Shown piece after piece: positions 1-8,505 of a stretch of DNA of 15,868 nucleotides. The DNA is from Larix sibirica (taxonomy: Eukaryota > Streptophyta > Pinopsida > Pinales > Pinaceae), in NCBI GenBank assembly GCA_004151065.3, contig NWUY0300013593.1:109126-124993 (forward strand), in the 5' to 3' direction. A program made the translations under genes and the position numbers. Under the pieces are notes generated by a model, which was given only the letters and a program-made list of their open reading frames with translations, had not been told where the DNA came from and searched no databases. How positions within the stretch are numbered: the stretch's first letter is position 1; each line of letters starts with the position of its first letter.

Positions 1-9
1 ATGTAGCTG

Positions 10-113
10 ACTTGTGGCATATCGATGTTCACCGACCACAAGTTAAGTGGTTGTGCTAGTAATATATATTATTTGAAAAGTTCAACATTGAGGCCAAAAG
101 ATGGAGAAGTTAA
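10..113 (+). pseudogene. Possible Ty3/gypsy RNase H scrap at window edge
   Basis: A short stretch translates, with frame changes, to FTDHK, then KWLC, then EKFNIEAKRW. The RNase H of Ty3/gypsy polyproteins has a TDHK-S/A-L-K-L segment followed some residues later by an N-x-x-x-x-RW segment, so order and spacing fit. Stops (two in a row near 55-60, another at 111-113) show it is dead. Only about 100 bases are visible and any upstream part lies outside the window. It could be chance resemblance. Confidence 0.35.
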
Positions 114-124
114 AGGAGTAAGCT

Positions 125-495
125 ATCTCCTCGATGATTTGCACCCAGGGCCAATCTGGTGTCGTCGAGGAGACCCTCACGCCATTTGAAAACAAATTCA
201 CAAGATCCTCCTCTCGCCAACTGTCTGAATTCCTACTCCCTCTGTCGATGGTAACCTCTAGTCGGGCGCGGGTCCCATCCGTCGTCTATGTCAACGATAG
301 AATCGGGAGATTGGACCAGGAGATCCCCCTCAATTAATGCATGGGCCTTCTGAACATCGAGCGAGCGCCCAAACACTCCTACTGTAGTCAAGCTATCGAT
401 CGAGCCTTCTCACCTCCCCTGCATTCTGCAAACTGCAACTTCGTACCGCTCTCCCATGTGTTGCAAGCTTGAACGTAGACAACCAGTGGGTCGAC
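125..495. other. CpG-rich block, no gene recognised
   Basis: This stretch is much richer in G+C and in CpG dinucleotides than the rest of the window (for example gtcgggcgcgggtc near 261 and tcgagcgagcgccc near 358). Plant repeat DNA usually loses CpG through methylation and deamination, so retained CpG suggests a recent arrival, a hypomethylated stretch or former genic sequence. The minus strand has a stop-free run of 58 codons (236-409), and the plus strand has ORFs at 134-337 and 456-665. I recognise no protein family in any of these frames. It may be a decayed exon, a promoter-proximal region or part of a mobile element. Confidence 0.45.
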
Positions 496-929
496 AGTTT
501 CCTCCAAGTAATTACCTTTCTCCTGGACCACCAACTGATGCAAATTACTTCTCTATAGCTGCATGTCTTAATTCACAAGTTTCATTATATTGTTGTGTAT
601 ACCCATATATTGCATATTTTTTCTTGTTGTTAATAACATTCTATTGCTTTTCATGTCAATTGTGACCTAGACATAGAAATTAAATCAAACGAAAGCTAAA
701 CTTAGATCTCGTTGAGACTTTGCAAATGAAATTAATAGTTGTTTGAGTGGAATTTTATGTAACGTTAGCTCAGATTGTTGCTGCAAGCAAAATAAAAAGG
801 AACGAGTGCATCCCACTTGATGTTCGAAAGCCTTTCAACATTTTAAAAACATAAACTTCCAGCTAGAATTTCATCCTACCTCTAAATACAATGTATCAAG
901 TAAATAGACCTTGGAGCCTTCTGGCCAAA
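496..929. other. Gene-less AT-rich stretch
   Basis: I see no protein family, RNA gene or strong repeat here. The short plus ORF ending at 665 has a Pro-rich start and a hydrophobic Cys/Tyr/Phe-rich end that looks like translated AT-rich noncoding DNA. Confidence 0.5.
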
Positions 930-1167
930 TTCGCATCAAGGAAATTGACCTTAAACAACCTCATATCCAAATGAGCAGATGGGCATCCAGAAAACAAATT
1001 TGAAACAAACCTAAGAATCCTATATGCGTGTGGGTATCAGAGAAATTCCTACAGAGACCTTAACTCCTTGTCCACACAGAAAAATGGATCTCATAGAGAC
1101 CTTAATTCCTTTTCAAACATTTGGTTTTTATAATAACTTATTAAAAGGACCCCATATCCCGAATGGG
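930..1167. repeat. Diverged repeat copies related to the 135-bp unit
   Basis: Short motifs recur at irregular spacing. A 'gcatca/ccaggaaa'-like motif appears near 933, 980 and 1036, and a 'gagaccttaa-tcc' motif appears near 1054 and 1098. The same 'gggcatcaaggaaaca' motif begins the clean 135-bp duplication that follows, so these look like older, eroded members of the same tandem family. Confidence 0.4.
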
Positions 1168-1425
1168 CATCAAGGAAACAAACCATTAATCATTCGATGT
1201 GCCCTATTTACCACTAAAATTGAGATCCTCATATGGGTACAACTCTCCTCATACCTCAACTTCATCAACAAGCTTCATGATGAAGAAGATAGATTACTCT
1301 GACATCAGGGAAACATACCATGAATAATTTGTTGCACCCTATTTACCACTAAAATTAAGATCCTCGTATCGGTACAACTCTCCCCGTATCTCAACTTCAT
1401 CAACAAGCTTCATGATGAAGAAGAT
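1168..1425. repeat. 135-bp tandem duplication
   Basis: Two direct copies start at 1168 and 1303 and end at 1290 and 1425, an offset of exactly 135 bases at both ends. The best conserved part is the stretch 'cttcatcaacaagcttcatg' plus 'atgaagaagat' at the right end of each copy. The left end of each copy starts with 'catca-ggaaaca-acca'. Scattered substitutions show that the duplication is not recent. I see no coding role; the ORF that ends in the first copy is not family-like. Confidence 0.88.
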
Positions 1426-1590
1426 TTTTTTGTCAAACAATGAAATAATAACAATGACCAACCTTAATAAATCGTTGTGCAAGTGAGGATCCACCAGATG
1501 GGATTTGCGTCTAAGCTAAAAATTGAGCTTCATATAAGTTTTGCATCAAAGTAAAAAATTGAGATTTTCTTATGCAGAGATATTGAAATA

Positions 1591-1850
1591 CCAAGGGGAT
1601 CTGGCAGTTTGGATCAAGATGACATCATGGCTGTGAATTCATTGCTCCCATTCTTCATGAAGATAAAGCAAAGCCGAATCCACCCCTTTCAAAATTGTAT
1701 ACCTTTATTCCCAATTCAACATATTATGTGTACTCTCAAACAAGTGCTTATCAAGGCTACCATTCGACACATAATCATATACAGTAGAATCTCTTCCTTA
1801 GGCCCACTCTAGAATTCTTCGTGAACTGTTTGATCTCTCATGTATCTCTT
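1591..1850 (-). pseudogene. Lectin receptor-like kinase fragment (kinase domain, dead)
   Basis: Read on the minus strand, this encodes the middle of a Ser/Thr kinase domain of the plant lectin receptor-like kinase type, a plasma-membrane receptor family. From 1782 down one frame gives VYDYVSNGSLDKHLF, then LNWE-stop-RYTILKGV, then ALLYLHEEWEQ. These match the family's hinge ((L)VYDYMPNGSLDKHLF), the W-x-x-RY-x-I-(L)KGVA helix and the ALLYLHEEWEQ helix. EEILLY lies just upstream in a shifted frame. After a stop at WEQ, the HRDxKxxN catalytic loop is reduced to IHSHDVIL, so the catalytic Asp/Lys/Asn set is broken. The lectin and transmembrane parts, the glycine loop and the C-lobe are absent. 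Other receptor-like kinases are possible, but SLDKHLF with YLHEEWEQ is most typical of the lectin class. Confidence 0.78.
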
Positions 1851-1919
1851 ATTAACAGTTAAACATAAAATTACCTATCCAATTTTTTAGGGTGGAACAA
1901 AAGCAAATTGTCAAAAACT

Positions 1920-2400
1920 AATTTTACTTTGGATGAATTCATCTGATTATGCCTTGATGATTTAAAAACATAAAATTTGGTAAAGCTTGAGAGTTATGAA
2001 ATCTGCATAATTATTGGAATCTTGTTCCAAATCGGCTTTGATTGGATTTGAATGAATTTCCAAGAAATGTAGAATTCCCCATTACTGCATGTTGAATCTG
2101 GTCCCTGACAAGTGTCATAATAAAACTTCCATGGAATATTTTTGTCAATCTTCACTTCACCCACTTGTCTTATGGACTTGGTATTCATTGAATGCTTGAA
2201 ATGACTGTAAAGATCAGATGTATGGGCACAAACTTGGAACATTGGAATTGCTTTGTTTTAAAATAGTATAGCATTGTGTGCGATCCAAATACTCCAAACA
2301 AACCAAATAAGGAATGGTCCTAATTTTTTAAAACTCCCATATTTCATACCAAATCCTCACACACCTCTCCATGGAATCCTCCATGAAAACAATGTTCATG
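1920..2400 (-). pseudogene. LINE ORF2 C-terminal remnant with RNase H domain
   Basis: From 2311 down, one minus-strand frame gives LIWFVWSIWIAHNAILF, a stop, then VGEVKIDKNIPWKFYYD and CQGPDSTCSNGEFYIS. Plant LINEs end with a 'PL-x-x-W-x-IW-x-x-RN-x-x-IF' segment, a linker, and an RNase H beginning (I)PW-x-FFDGACQGP-x-x-CG-x-GG-x-LY. The order and spacing match. After a frameshift near 2012 the next RNase H motif appears as NNYADFITLKL (family: TNN-x-AE-x-x-x-LK-x-L). The first catalytic Asp is kept (YYD), but several glycines are lost and stops interrupt the frame. The remainder of RNase H is truncated before the kinase fragment at 1850. The upstream LINE reverse transcriptase may be the remnant at 4345-4821. 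Confidence 0.77.
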
Positions 2401-2654
2401 GATATAACTCACCATTAATCTACTCATGTTGAAAACAAAACCCTTCAGTGGAAGCCAACACCAGTAACAAGCCTAACTATAAATCTATTATTCATCACTA
2501 GACATTAAAGAAAATTAATGTTGAAATGAAGTAATTTGTCAATGGCTCTCTATGATCAGATTGACTCGGGAAAGGTATTCTTTGCATGGTTAAAATTTTA
2601 TAACTAGAGGTCTTTATGTTTGTAATGTACAAGACAGTAAGATGAAATTTGAAG

Positions 2655-2812
2655 ATTTTTTTAGAGTATGGATAGAATCGAGAGTACAGTGAAGTAAACT
2701 CTTTGAAATGCATTGGAGGCTTGAGTAGAGATTGAATTGAGGGGACAGTTACATAAACACTTTGAAATGCATTAGGGGGTAGAGGTTGAATTGCAGGGAC
2801 AGTTAAATATGT
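2655..2812. repeat. 59-bp tandem repeat, two clear copies plus one eroded
   Basis: Two direct copies begin with 'ctttgaaatgcatt' at 2701 and 2760, and share 'agag-ttgaattg-(a/c)ggg' and 'gacagtta' further in. A third, eroded copy ('tagagtatggatagaatcgag', 'gtacagt') precedes them from about 2660. No coding signal accompanies the repeat. Confidence 0.7.
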
Positions 2813-2813
2813 G

Positions 2814-2895
2814 CAAGTATTATTTTGTTTTTGTGATACATGCCCTCGAGGTACACATACTGTACAAGTATTATTTTGATCTCGTTATACATGCA
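2814..2895. repeat. 51-bp tandem duplication
   Basis: The motif 'caagtattattttg' followed by 'atacatgc' occurs at 2814 and again at 2865, an offset of 51 bases. It directly follows the 59-bp tandem, so this small region has expanded at least twice. Confidence 0.7.
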
Positions 2896-3020
2896 AATTT
2901 GGGAAAGTATGATAGTGTTTATCAACATAAAGTAGTGTTTTCCAAGCAAACATTGAATATGTCTTGAAGAATAATGCTTTGAATAAGGTTTTCCAAAAAA
3001 AGAGAGAAATATGTGGAAGG

Positions 3021-3290
3021 ACAACAAACAACGAAGCATACTACATTTCCCTTATTGAAGGGCTAAAAACAACCAAAATGTATGGTGCCATCAACATTTG
3101 TGTCTTCGCCAACTCAAAACTTCTTTGTAACTAGATGAAGGGAGTGTAACAAGTCAGGAAAGACATCTAAAACCCCTTCATATAGAAGCAAGAGCCATTG
3201 TTGCTCAATTTCATTTCTTTATGATAACTCACCATTCAGATATTAAGAGAATGTCTAGTGGTCTATTGTCTGAGGCAATGTCAACTCTAG
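3021..3290 (+). pseudogene. Second RNase H-like remnant (plus strand)
   Basis: On the plus strand one frame (3021-3131) gives TTNNEAYYISLIEGLK and then VFANSKLLCN before a stop. The next frame (3131 onward) gives SQERHLKPLHIEARAIVAQF, then ITHHSDI. This follows the RVT_3 or plant-type RNase H pattern: TNN-x-AEY-x-ALI-x-GLK, then VFGDSKLV-x-NQ, then a helix and F-x-x-x-x-I-x-HV-x-R. The catalytic Asp of GDS is replaced by Asn (ANS), and the two parts are separated by a one-base frameshift near 3130. Such a domain occurs as the additional RNase H of Tat-lineage Ty3/gypsy elements and in some LINEs. Its strand is opposite to the LINE remnants on both sides, so it probably belongs to a separate LTR element. 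Confidence 0.65.
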
Positions 3291-4001
3291 GTGGGGGTGT
3301 GAAAACTGAAATGGCGTCAATGTTTGTTCCTTCAAAATTTATTGATGAACATTGTTACACATATCCAATATGTGTATGTTTTTTTGTTATAATTGTTTTG
3401 GTGTCCCTCATGGTGTGGTTCTTTCTATAAAGAAGAACCCAATTCTATAGTGTGTGTGACCGGGCCACGATGTAATGTTTGGAGTGTCATGTCTAGGTGA
3501 CAAGTTCAAGAATTCCTTCTATAATTTTAAGGTGGTGTAATCCAAATTTGTCTTTTGTATAAAATTTGTGGTGTATGAAATATTGAGTATATATTATGGA
3601 GCTATTTTTGGATATTTTTCGTGACCGCATCTAGTGAAAGTATTATTTAATTCTATTTTTCAATGTAAAGTTCCATTTTATCTAATAAGTATTAAATGTT
3701 TTCAATGAAATCAAATATGGGTGGTTATTTGAGTTTCGTACCTATCCATCTAACTATTTTGATAAAATCACAATGCTAAGAGGATAACTCATGGTTGCAT
3801 TTATGACAATTCTATAACATATCCTTTGAATCTATGTTGAAGGAGAAAATGCTATCATAGTTGGCAGCTCCATATATTGTAGGGTTGACATAATCATCTC
3901 CCATTCTTACTATCAGATTATTGATAATAAAGCAAAAAAGCTATTAATCAATGAAAACTTGTCATCAATGTATGAAATTTGATGATCAAAATACTTGTTA
4001 T
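3291..4001. other. AT-rich stretch, no recognisable gene
   Basis: The plus ORF reaching 3430 continues from the RNase H frame into a hydrophobic tail (VCFFVIIVLVSLMVW). I read that as translated noncoding sequence, although it would score as a transmembrane segment. From 3440 to 4000 I see only AT-rich DNA. One small palindromic pair, 'tcatcaa' and 'ttgatga', lies near 3962-3986. If the LTR end proposed at 4225-4335 is real, this stretch is probably the body of that LTR. Confidence 0.4.
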
Positions 4002-4081
4002 GGACCATTTTATTCATCAAAATATAATTAATGTTTTGGATTTCATGATTAAAATGTCAATTTTGAAAAGTGAAATGGTCC
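4002..4081. repeat. 80-base imperfect inverted repeat
   Basis: The arm 4002-4022 ('ggaccattttattcatcaaa' plus a) pairs with the reverse complement of 4061-4081, with 17 of 21 positions matching. The two arms enclose a 38-base AT-rich loop. It could form a hairpin. I see no clear target-site duplication that would make it a MITE. Confidence 0.8.
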
Positions 4082-4224
4082 TATCCTTAAATGATGTCCT
4101 ATAAGTCAATTAAAGGATTTTGTGATATAGAACCTCAAATCTATGAAGAGAGTGTGAGGCCTTTTACATGTCACATATCCAAGACTAAATTGATTGTGCT
4201 TATAAATTATTCACGTATGAATTG

Positions 4225-4335
4225 GAATGTGCTATAAATACAAGTTTTAAAAAAGAGCACATATTCATTCATTTCAATAAAATTACATTCATTTCTATAC
4301 TTCAAATCTACCATGGAAGTGAGATTAGGAAAGCT
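4225..4335 (+). promoter_or_regulatory. Possible LTR end with TATA box and poly(A) signal
   Basis: In plus-strand order there is a TATA-like 'gctataaatacaag' near 4231, a poly(A)-signal-like 'caataaaatt' near 4275, and a 'cattcatttctatacttcaa' tract. The stretch then reads 'atctaccatggaagtgagat'. This order resembles the end of a plant LTR, and 'tggaagtgag-attagg' is a weak match to a tRNA-iMet primer site. The LINE reverse-transcriptase remnant on the other strand stops just to the right, which fits an insertion boundary here. The start of the LTR is not identifiable. Confidence 0.35.
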
Positions 4336-4344
4336 TACCAATTC

Positions 4345-4821
4345 TTAAGAATGATTGGGGCATTGAATTTGTAATCCATTTTGCTATTTTCTAGCTAGAA
4401 CATGATATTGCCATCAATTAAAATTGAACTTGACGTATGTTAGAACAAAAACTTGATTTTCTGGATATCTTTGACCAAAATGACCAAGGCAGCTTGTTGT
4501 ATGCTTTATCAAAAGTCTACTTGTGCAACAATCTGTCTGATTAGCATTCCAAACCCATTTAATCAATTTCCACCATGAGAAGCTTGTTTAGAATGTATCT
4601 ACCTTATCAAAGCTAGTTTTCTCTATTCTGGCTATATTTATTTATATGTTTTAATCCTTAGAGAAATGGTTGTCACAATCAGTGTTGCAAAATATATGTA
4701 GGGCCATAAACTTGGGAATCCTTCTTGTTGTCTTTGGGAATATGTTTGATTAAGCCTCTTTTTGTTATCTCTCCTACAATTCCTATCTTTTCGGATTCAA
4801 TATATATTTAAAATCATCACC
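4345..4821 (-). pseudogene. LINE reverse-transcriptase remnant
   Basis: Minus-strand frames give, in the order expected of a plant LINE reverse transcriptase, these segments. GDDFKYILN lies near 4821. GLIKHIPKDNKKDS starts at 4756 (family GLI-x-LIPK). GRYILNKLL lies near 4600 (family 'GRYI-x-(N)L'). FDKAYNKLPWSF starts at 4513 (family DFDKAYD-x-x-W-x-F). SILIDGNIMF lies near 4420 (family FSILING). A degraded LENS...NAP lies near 4350 (family RSVRQGCPLAP). The YADD catalytic region, which would come next, is not visible. Several stops and frameshifts show it is dead. Its strand matches the LINE RNase H remnant at 1920-2400, which may be the far end of the same copy. Confidence 0.77.
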
Positions 4822-5420
4822 CTTAACCGTGGGCTTGACAATCTTAAATCATTTTCACTAGCCATAGAGTAGAGGGATGATTGAAGTTCTTTTTGTTGAA
4901 GTAGGATTCAAGATGTCACCTATCAAAGGAAGAGATCTTAACTGATATGTAAGTATGGTAGTGATATTTCTAAGTTTCCTCCCGACCTAAAGGTTCATGG
5001 ACGAACTACAAGTAGTATTACAAATAATCTCTTCTAGTTTGTTAACAAATTGGTCTTCTCCTAACTAGGAAGAGGATTCTATTTGAGATTCACTTTCACT
5101 TCAAGGAATAAAGGAAAAAACCCATACATTTTTCACTATTATTTATCCAATGTATCCTTACCCTAATCTTTGTACCCTGGCTTCTATAGAGCTCAATTTG
5201 TGTAAAGCATTTTTTCAACTCTTTCTAGGTCCGATGTAATGTCTTCATTACAGGGGTATATTTCATGACTTGTTTCTAAGATCTCCAATCTCATTTCAGA
5301 GATGTCTCTTTCCTTCTCCTATGCTTTGCAGGAATTCAAACAAAGCCTCTTATGAATATAAGTATAACCATTCTTGCAATAGCATATTTCCACCATATAA
5401 TCCATCATTTGTATCCAATA
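4822..5420 (-). pseudogene. Possible upstream part of the LINE ORF2
   Basis: If the reverse transcriptase at 4345-4821 is read upstream on the minus strand, the endonuclease-to-RT linker should fall here. Weak resemblances are KLSSIEARVQRLG near 5200 and GFFPLFLE near 5110, roughly where LINEs have a 'GD-x-N-x-x-FFH' motif. No single diagnostic motif is intact, so this is positional inference with little direct support. Confidence 0.28.
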
Positions 5421-6050
5421 GGTTTGGGTTGAAGATTATGATCTCAACTTTATGCATAAATTGATTTTTATTAGCTTGTGTTACATAATACAGACATGCA
5501 ACAATTTAAAATTACAGTAGAGACAAATTATAGGTTCTACGCATGCATACCAATTTTGGATTGTGTTACTGGATTCCTTTTGTGCTCAACCTTTTACAGG
5601 AAACGTTTTCTTGTTTCTAAAAGAGAACAAAAATTGTTGAAGGGAAACTCACTAATCACAAACAACCTTTCCTTTGGGAAAATCCATGCACCAAGGAGGT
5701 CAATTTGTAACACTAAACGGACTAATTTTTAGCAGTCAATTTGTTAAAAAATTGATATGGACATATCTAAAAAATAATTCATCCAAATCACATTAAATTT
5801 GGAGGGAATAAGCATTGTACTAAAATGAAAAACCTATCAAAATTTCAAGTCACTCCATTGTGCATATTTGGAGAAATTAACCACTGTAATCTACAACCAA
5901 TATGCCTTTATCTCGATATCAATACGTCCATTTAATCTAATTTTTTATTTGGATATGTACTATAGTGAAGGGAACAAGCAAACAAAATTTCAGCCAAAAT
6001 AGATTTGTCGTTTGGGAGAAAAACACCATTGTCACCTACAACCAAAAGTG
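5421..6050. other. No recognisable feature
   Basis: Short ORFs exist on both strands (plus 5478-5732, minus 5932-6120), but I recognise no family. If block A's primer site at 6281-6292 is real, the part next to 6050 would be internal sequence of a second retroelement. It does not match the sequence next to block B. Confidence 0.4.
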
Positions 6051-6725
6051 AGGAGAAGCAATCTTCTCGAACAACAACTTTCAGATTCTGTGAAATGGCC
6101 AATTTCCTTCTACAATACATCTTGAAAAAAGAATTTGCAAATTTCTCATTTTTTGGTTCTTAGAAAGAATTTTCTTCAAGAATTTATTCTCAAACAAAAT
6201 AAATGCAATACAAAAGTTCTCATATATTTGCAATGACAGAATTAAATCATTCTCACACTCTTCATGATTTTGCCCCAAATTCTTTGACACCACTCCAGAC
6301 ACATAATTATATTAATAATAAAAGGAATTAAATCAAAATATATGTGAGGGATAAGGGGAAAAATCACCTCACATTTGGTCAAAGTGTATAAATATCACAA
6401 CATCTTCTAACCATAAATATAGTTTCTAAAACCCTAATATGAACAACCAATCACATAATAACGAGTATGATAGATGCCCATTGACAATTAGTTTGATGGT
6501 GCAGTAATCCCGCCATCTATTATAGATATTGTAGGGCCACGCCTTGAGAATTTTCGGATTAAATAATTTTCCTATTGGAAAGTAGCTTTCACAAGCATCC
6601 TAACACTTCCCTACAACATATGAAACTTAAAATTTAGCATGATAATCAATCGTATTCATCATGAGAAGTACCTGAATTGAAATCTAAACTAAAATATTAA
6701 ATGGACTAGAACTTTCTAAACCAAC
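6051..6725 (-). repeat. Block A: retroelement leader plus LTR-like segment
   Basis: This segment is homologous, in the same orientation, to 12563-13325. The two copies share 'aggagaagcaat', 'aagaatttattctcaaac', 'tcatatatttgcaatgaca', 'tatgaacaaccaatcacata', 'cacttccctacaacatatga' and 'aatcaatcgtattcatcatg', among others. Between the copies there are many substitutions and indels. A primer-binding-site match on the minus strand at 6281-6292 suggests that 6293-6725 is the end of an LTR and 6051-6280 the start of an internal region. A conserved short inverted repeat (atgtgag ... ctcacat) lies at about 6340-6377. The left boundary is where homology to block B stops. Confidence 0.8.
6281..6292 (-). 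other. Degenerate tRNA-iMet primer binding site, block A
   Basis: The minus strand reads TGGTGTCAAAGA. The usual plant initiator-Met primer site is TGGTATCAGAGC, so 9 of 12 bases match. The homologous site in block B matches better, which supports the assignment. Minus-strand orientation agrees with the Ty3/gypsy pol remnant. Confidence 0.6.
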
Positions 6726-7897
6726 ATAAATATAATATACATAAATATAACTTTAAAAATTTCATTCCCACATTTAGTTGTTCCTCACAGATTAGACCTA
6801 TAGGTTTGTGATGTAAAGCGCATGTAATCCAAAATATTTATTGGCATATAGGATCCTTGGATAATAACCATTCCTAGAAAACAATGGAATATGACTTCTC
6901 ATAACTAGGTGTTGGATGAAAATCTTATTGCACATGTGGCTTTTTAATAATTGACAAAAAACTATTCTGAAATAACCTTATGACCATATCCCAACATGAA
7001 AAAATTAGTACAAGATACTGAATGATGATCAAGGAGAACAGATAAAAGTACAACAATGATGACGAGATAAATGTGCTCATAAATACCAGCACATAAAGAA
7101 ATTGTTTTCTATCCTATATCTATGAAAATACATTACCTCTAAGTGCTTGCAAAATCAACAAGGTAAAGATGGAACCTTCAACACAGTCCCTCGTAACTGT
7201 TGAAGATTTTGATGAATCTTTATTGGCTTGATGGCGAGGTAATGTTTTTTATTAATATCTAAAGAGATGATAAAATTCTAGAAATATGGATAAAAATGGA
7301 CATGTTAAATGTTAGCCCCCTAAGTAGAATGCTGAAACAGATAGTAATAATAGAACATAGCTACACAAAACAAAAGGTTTTAGTCTCTTATTTATGGATG
7401 ATTTGCATATTGACAATTTTCCCAAGACTATAAACAAGATTTATTGGGTACATAATTCAAGTTCCAAAAACCATATGTTGGTACTTTTTTTAACTACACA
7501 TCCAAAAAAGTCCTCTATCAACTACCTTATATTGAAATTACACAACACATTCATGACAAATTGTATCTACTCTATTTTCAACAGTCATTTAACACCAAAT
7601 CTAGGAGAGAAAACACCATAGAATGAATGCTTGGAACAACACATAAACTACCTTATCATACGTGTGGTAGTTAAGTTTGGATTGAGATAAGGTCTTTGAG
7701 ATCATTGATATAGGGGGGAATAGGACATTCATTAAATCATTTATAATGTTTTTTTTAATTCCAAATGGAGTATAATGAAATGGTAAGTAATGATACTCTT
7801 GTAATTTCTAAAAGATAAACCAAGTTTGATATAGGCCCTGCTCAATTAGACTATGCCAAATTCATCCATTTGTAAATTGCAACTTAGAAGAGATGGG
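6726..7897. other. Long stretch with no recognisable gene
   Basis: It lies between two segments shared with block B but shows no match of its own to the corresponding stretch there (13326-14200). The ORFs present (such as 7394-7621 plus) are not family-like. A small inverted pair 'aactacc' / 'ggtagtt' flanks 'ttatcatacgtgt' near 7648-7674. If the long-LTR model is right, this is LTR sequence that has diverged or been replaced. Confidence 0.4.
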
Positions 7898-7931
7898 AAT
7901 GAACATAACTTAAATATATAACCCTCACACT
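7898..7931. repeat. 34-base motif shared with block B (14201-14234)
   Basis: The stretch beginning 'aatgaacataactta' and ending 'aaccctcacact' matches 14201-14234 at 33 of 34 positions. It lies between the LTR-like segment and the satellite array in both blocks, so it ties the two blocks together as collinear copies. Confidence 0.8.
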
Positions 7932-8036
7932 CATTAAGCTACTTATTGTTGGAATAATCCTCGCATTCTACTCATCAAGCTCTTGTTGGGGATCTTCTTT
8001 CAATGTTACCTCATGTTCCTCTTTGGGATCTTATTT

Positions 8037-8505
8037 CAATGAAACCGGAATGATGTTGCATCTGGGAAAGTCCTTGGATTGAATGATCGATAGAAGTGGG
8101 CTATTGTACCTTTGTAAAAATCCGTACACCGTAAGTAGAAAAAAAAAACATCAATAGGGAACCTAGAGAAAAATCGATAGGGATTATACCAAAGAGTACC
8201 ATGAAGGGTAGTTGGATTGATAGGGAAACTAGAATGATGTTACATCCGAGAAAGTCCTTGGATTGACTGATCCATAAAAGTGGACTTTTGTACCTCTGTA
8301 GACATTCATACATCGTAAGTTAAAAAAAACATCAATAGGGAACCTAGAGAAACATCAATAGGGAGTATACCGAAGAGTACAATGAAGGGTACCTGTATTG
8401 ATAGGGAAACCAAAATGATGTTGCATCCAGGCAAGTCCTTGGATTGAATGATCCATAGAAGTGGATTGTTGTACCTATGTAAACATTCATACATTGTAAG
8501 TTAAA
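8037..8505. repeat. 180-bp satellite array, block A (about 2.6 monomers)
   Basis: The marker 'aagtccttgga' recurs at 8068, 8252 and 8433, spacings of 184 and 181 bases. Each monomer also carries 'gatccataaaag/gatagaagtgg', 'gta-acattcatac', 'gtaagttaaaaaaaacatc', 'aacctagagaaa' and 'agagta-(c/t)aa-gaagggta'. The array enters abruptly at about 8037 and stops within a monomer at about 8505. It is the same family as the array at 14706-15868. Confidence 0.93.

Noticed and set aside
3221-3430. Plus-strand ORF with a hydrophobic C-terminal segment, possibly a small membrane protein.
   Set aside because: Its first half is the second part of a decayed RNase H read in a shifted frame, and its start codon lies inside that domain. 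The hydrophobic tail is T-rich noncoding sequence.
4681-4730. YGPT-like tetrapeptide on the minus strand, resembling the NVYGPT motif of LINE endonucleases.
   Set aside because: It lies inside the reverse transcriptase, right after GLIKHIPKDNKKDS, where the family has a WRPI-x-LLNT segment. The endonuclease would be much further upstream.
6378-6396. Plus-strand TATA-box-like 'gtataaatat' in block A (and 'gtataaaaaa' in block B near 12984), suggesting a plus-strand LTR promoter.
   Set aside because: The primer sites in both blocks and the pol remnant are on the minus strand. The AT-rich match on the plus strand is more likely coincidental.
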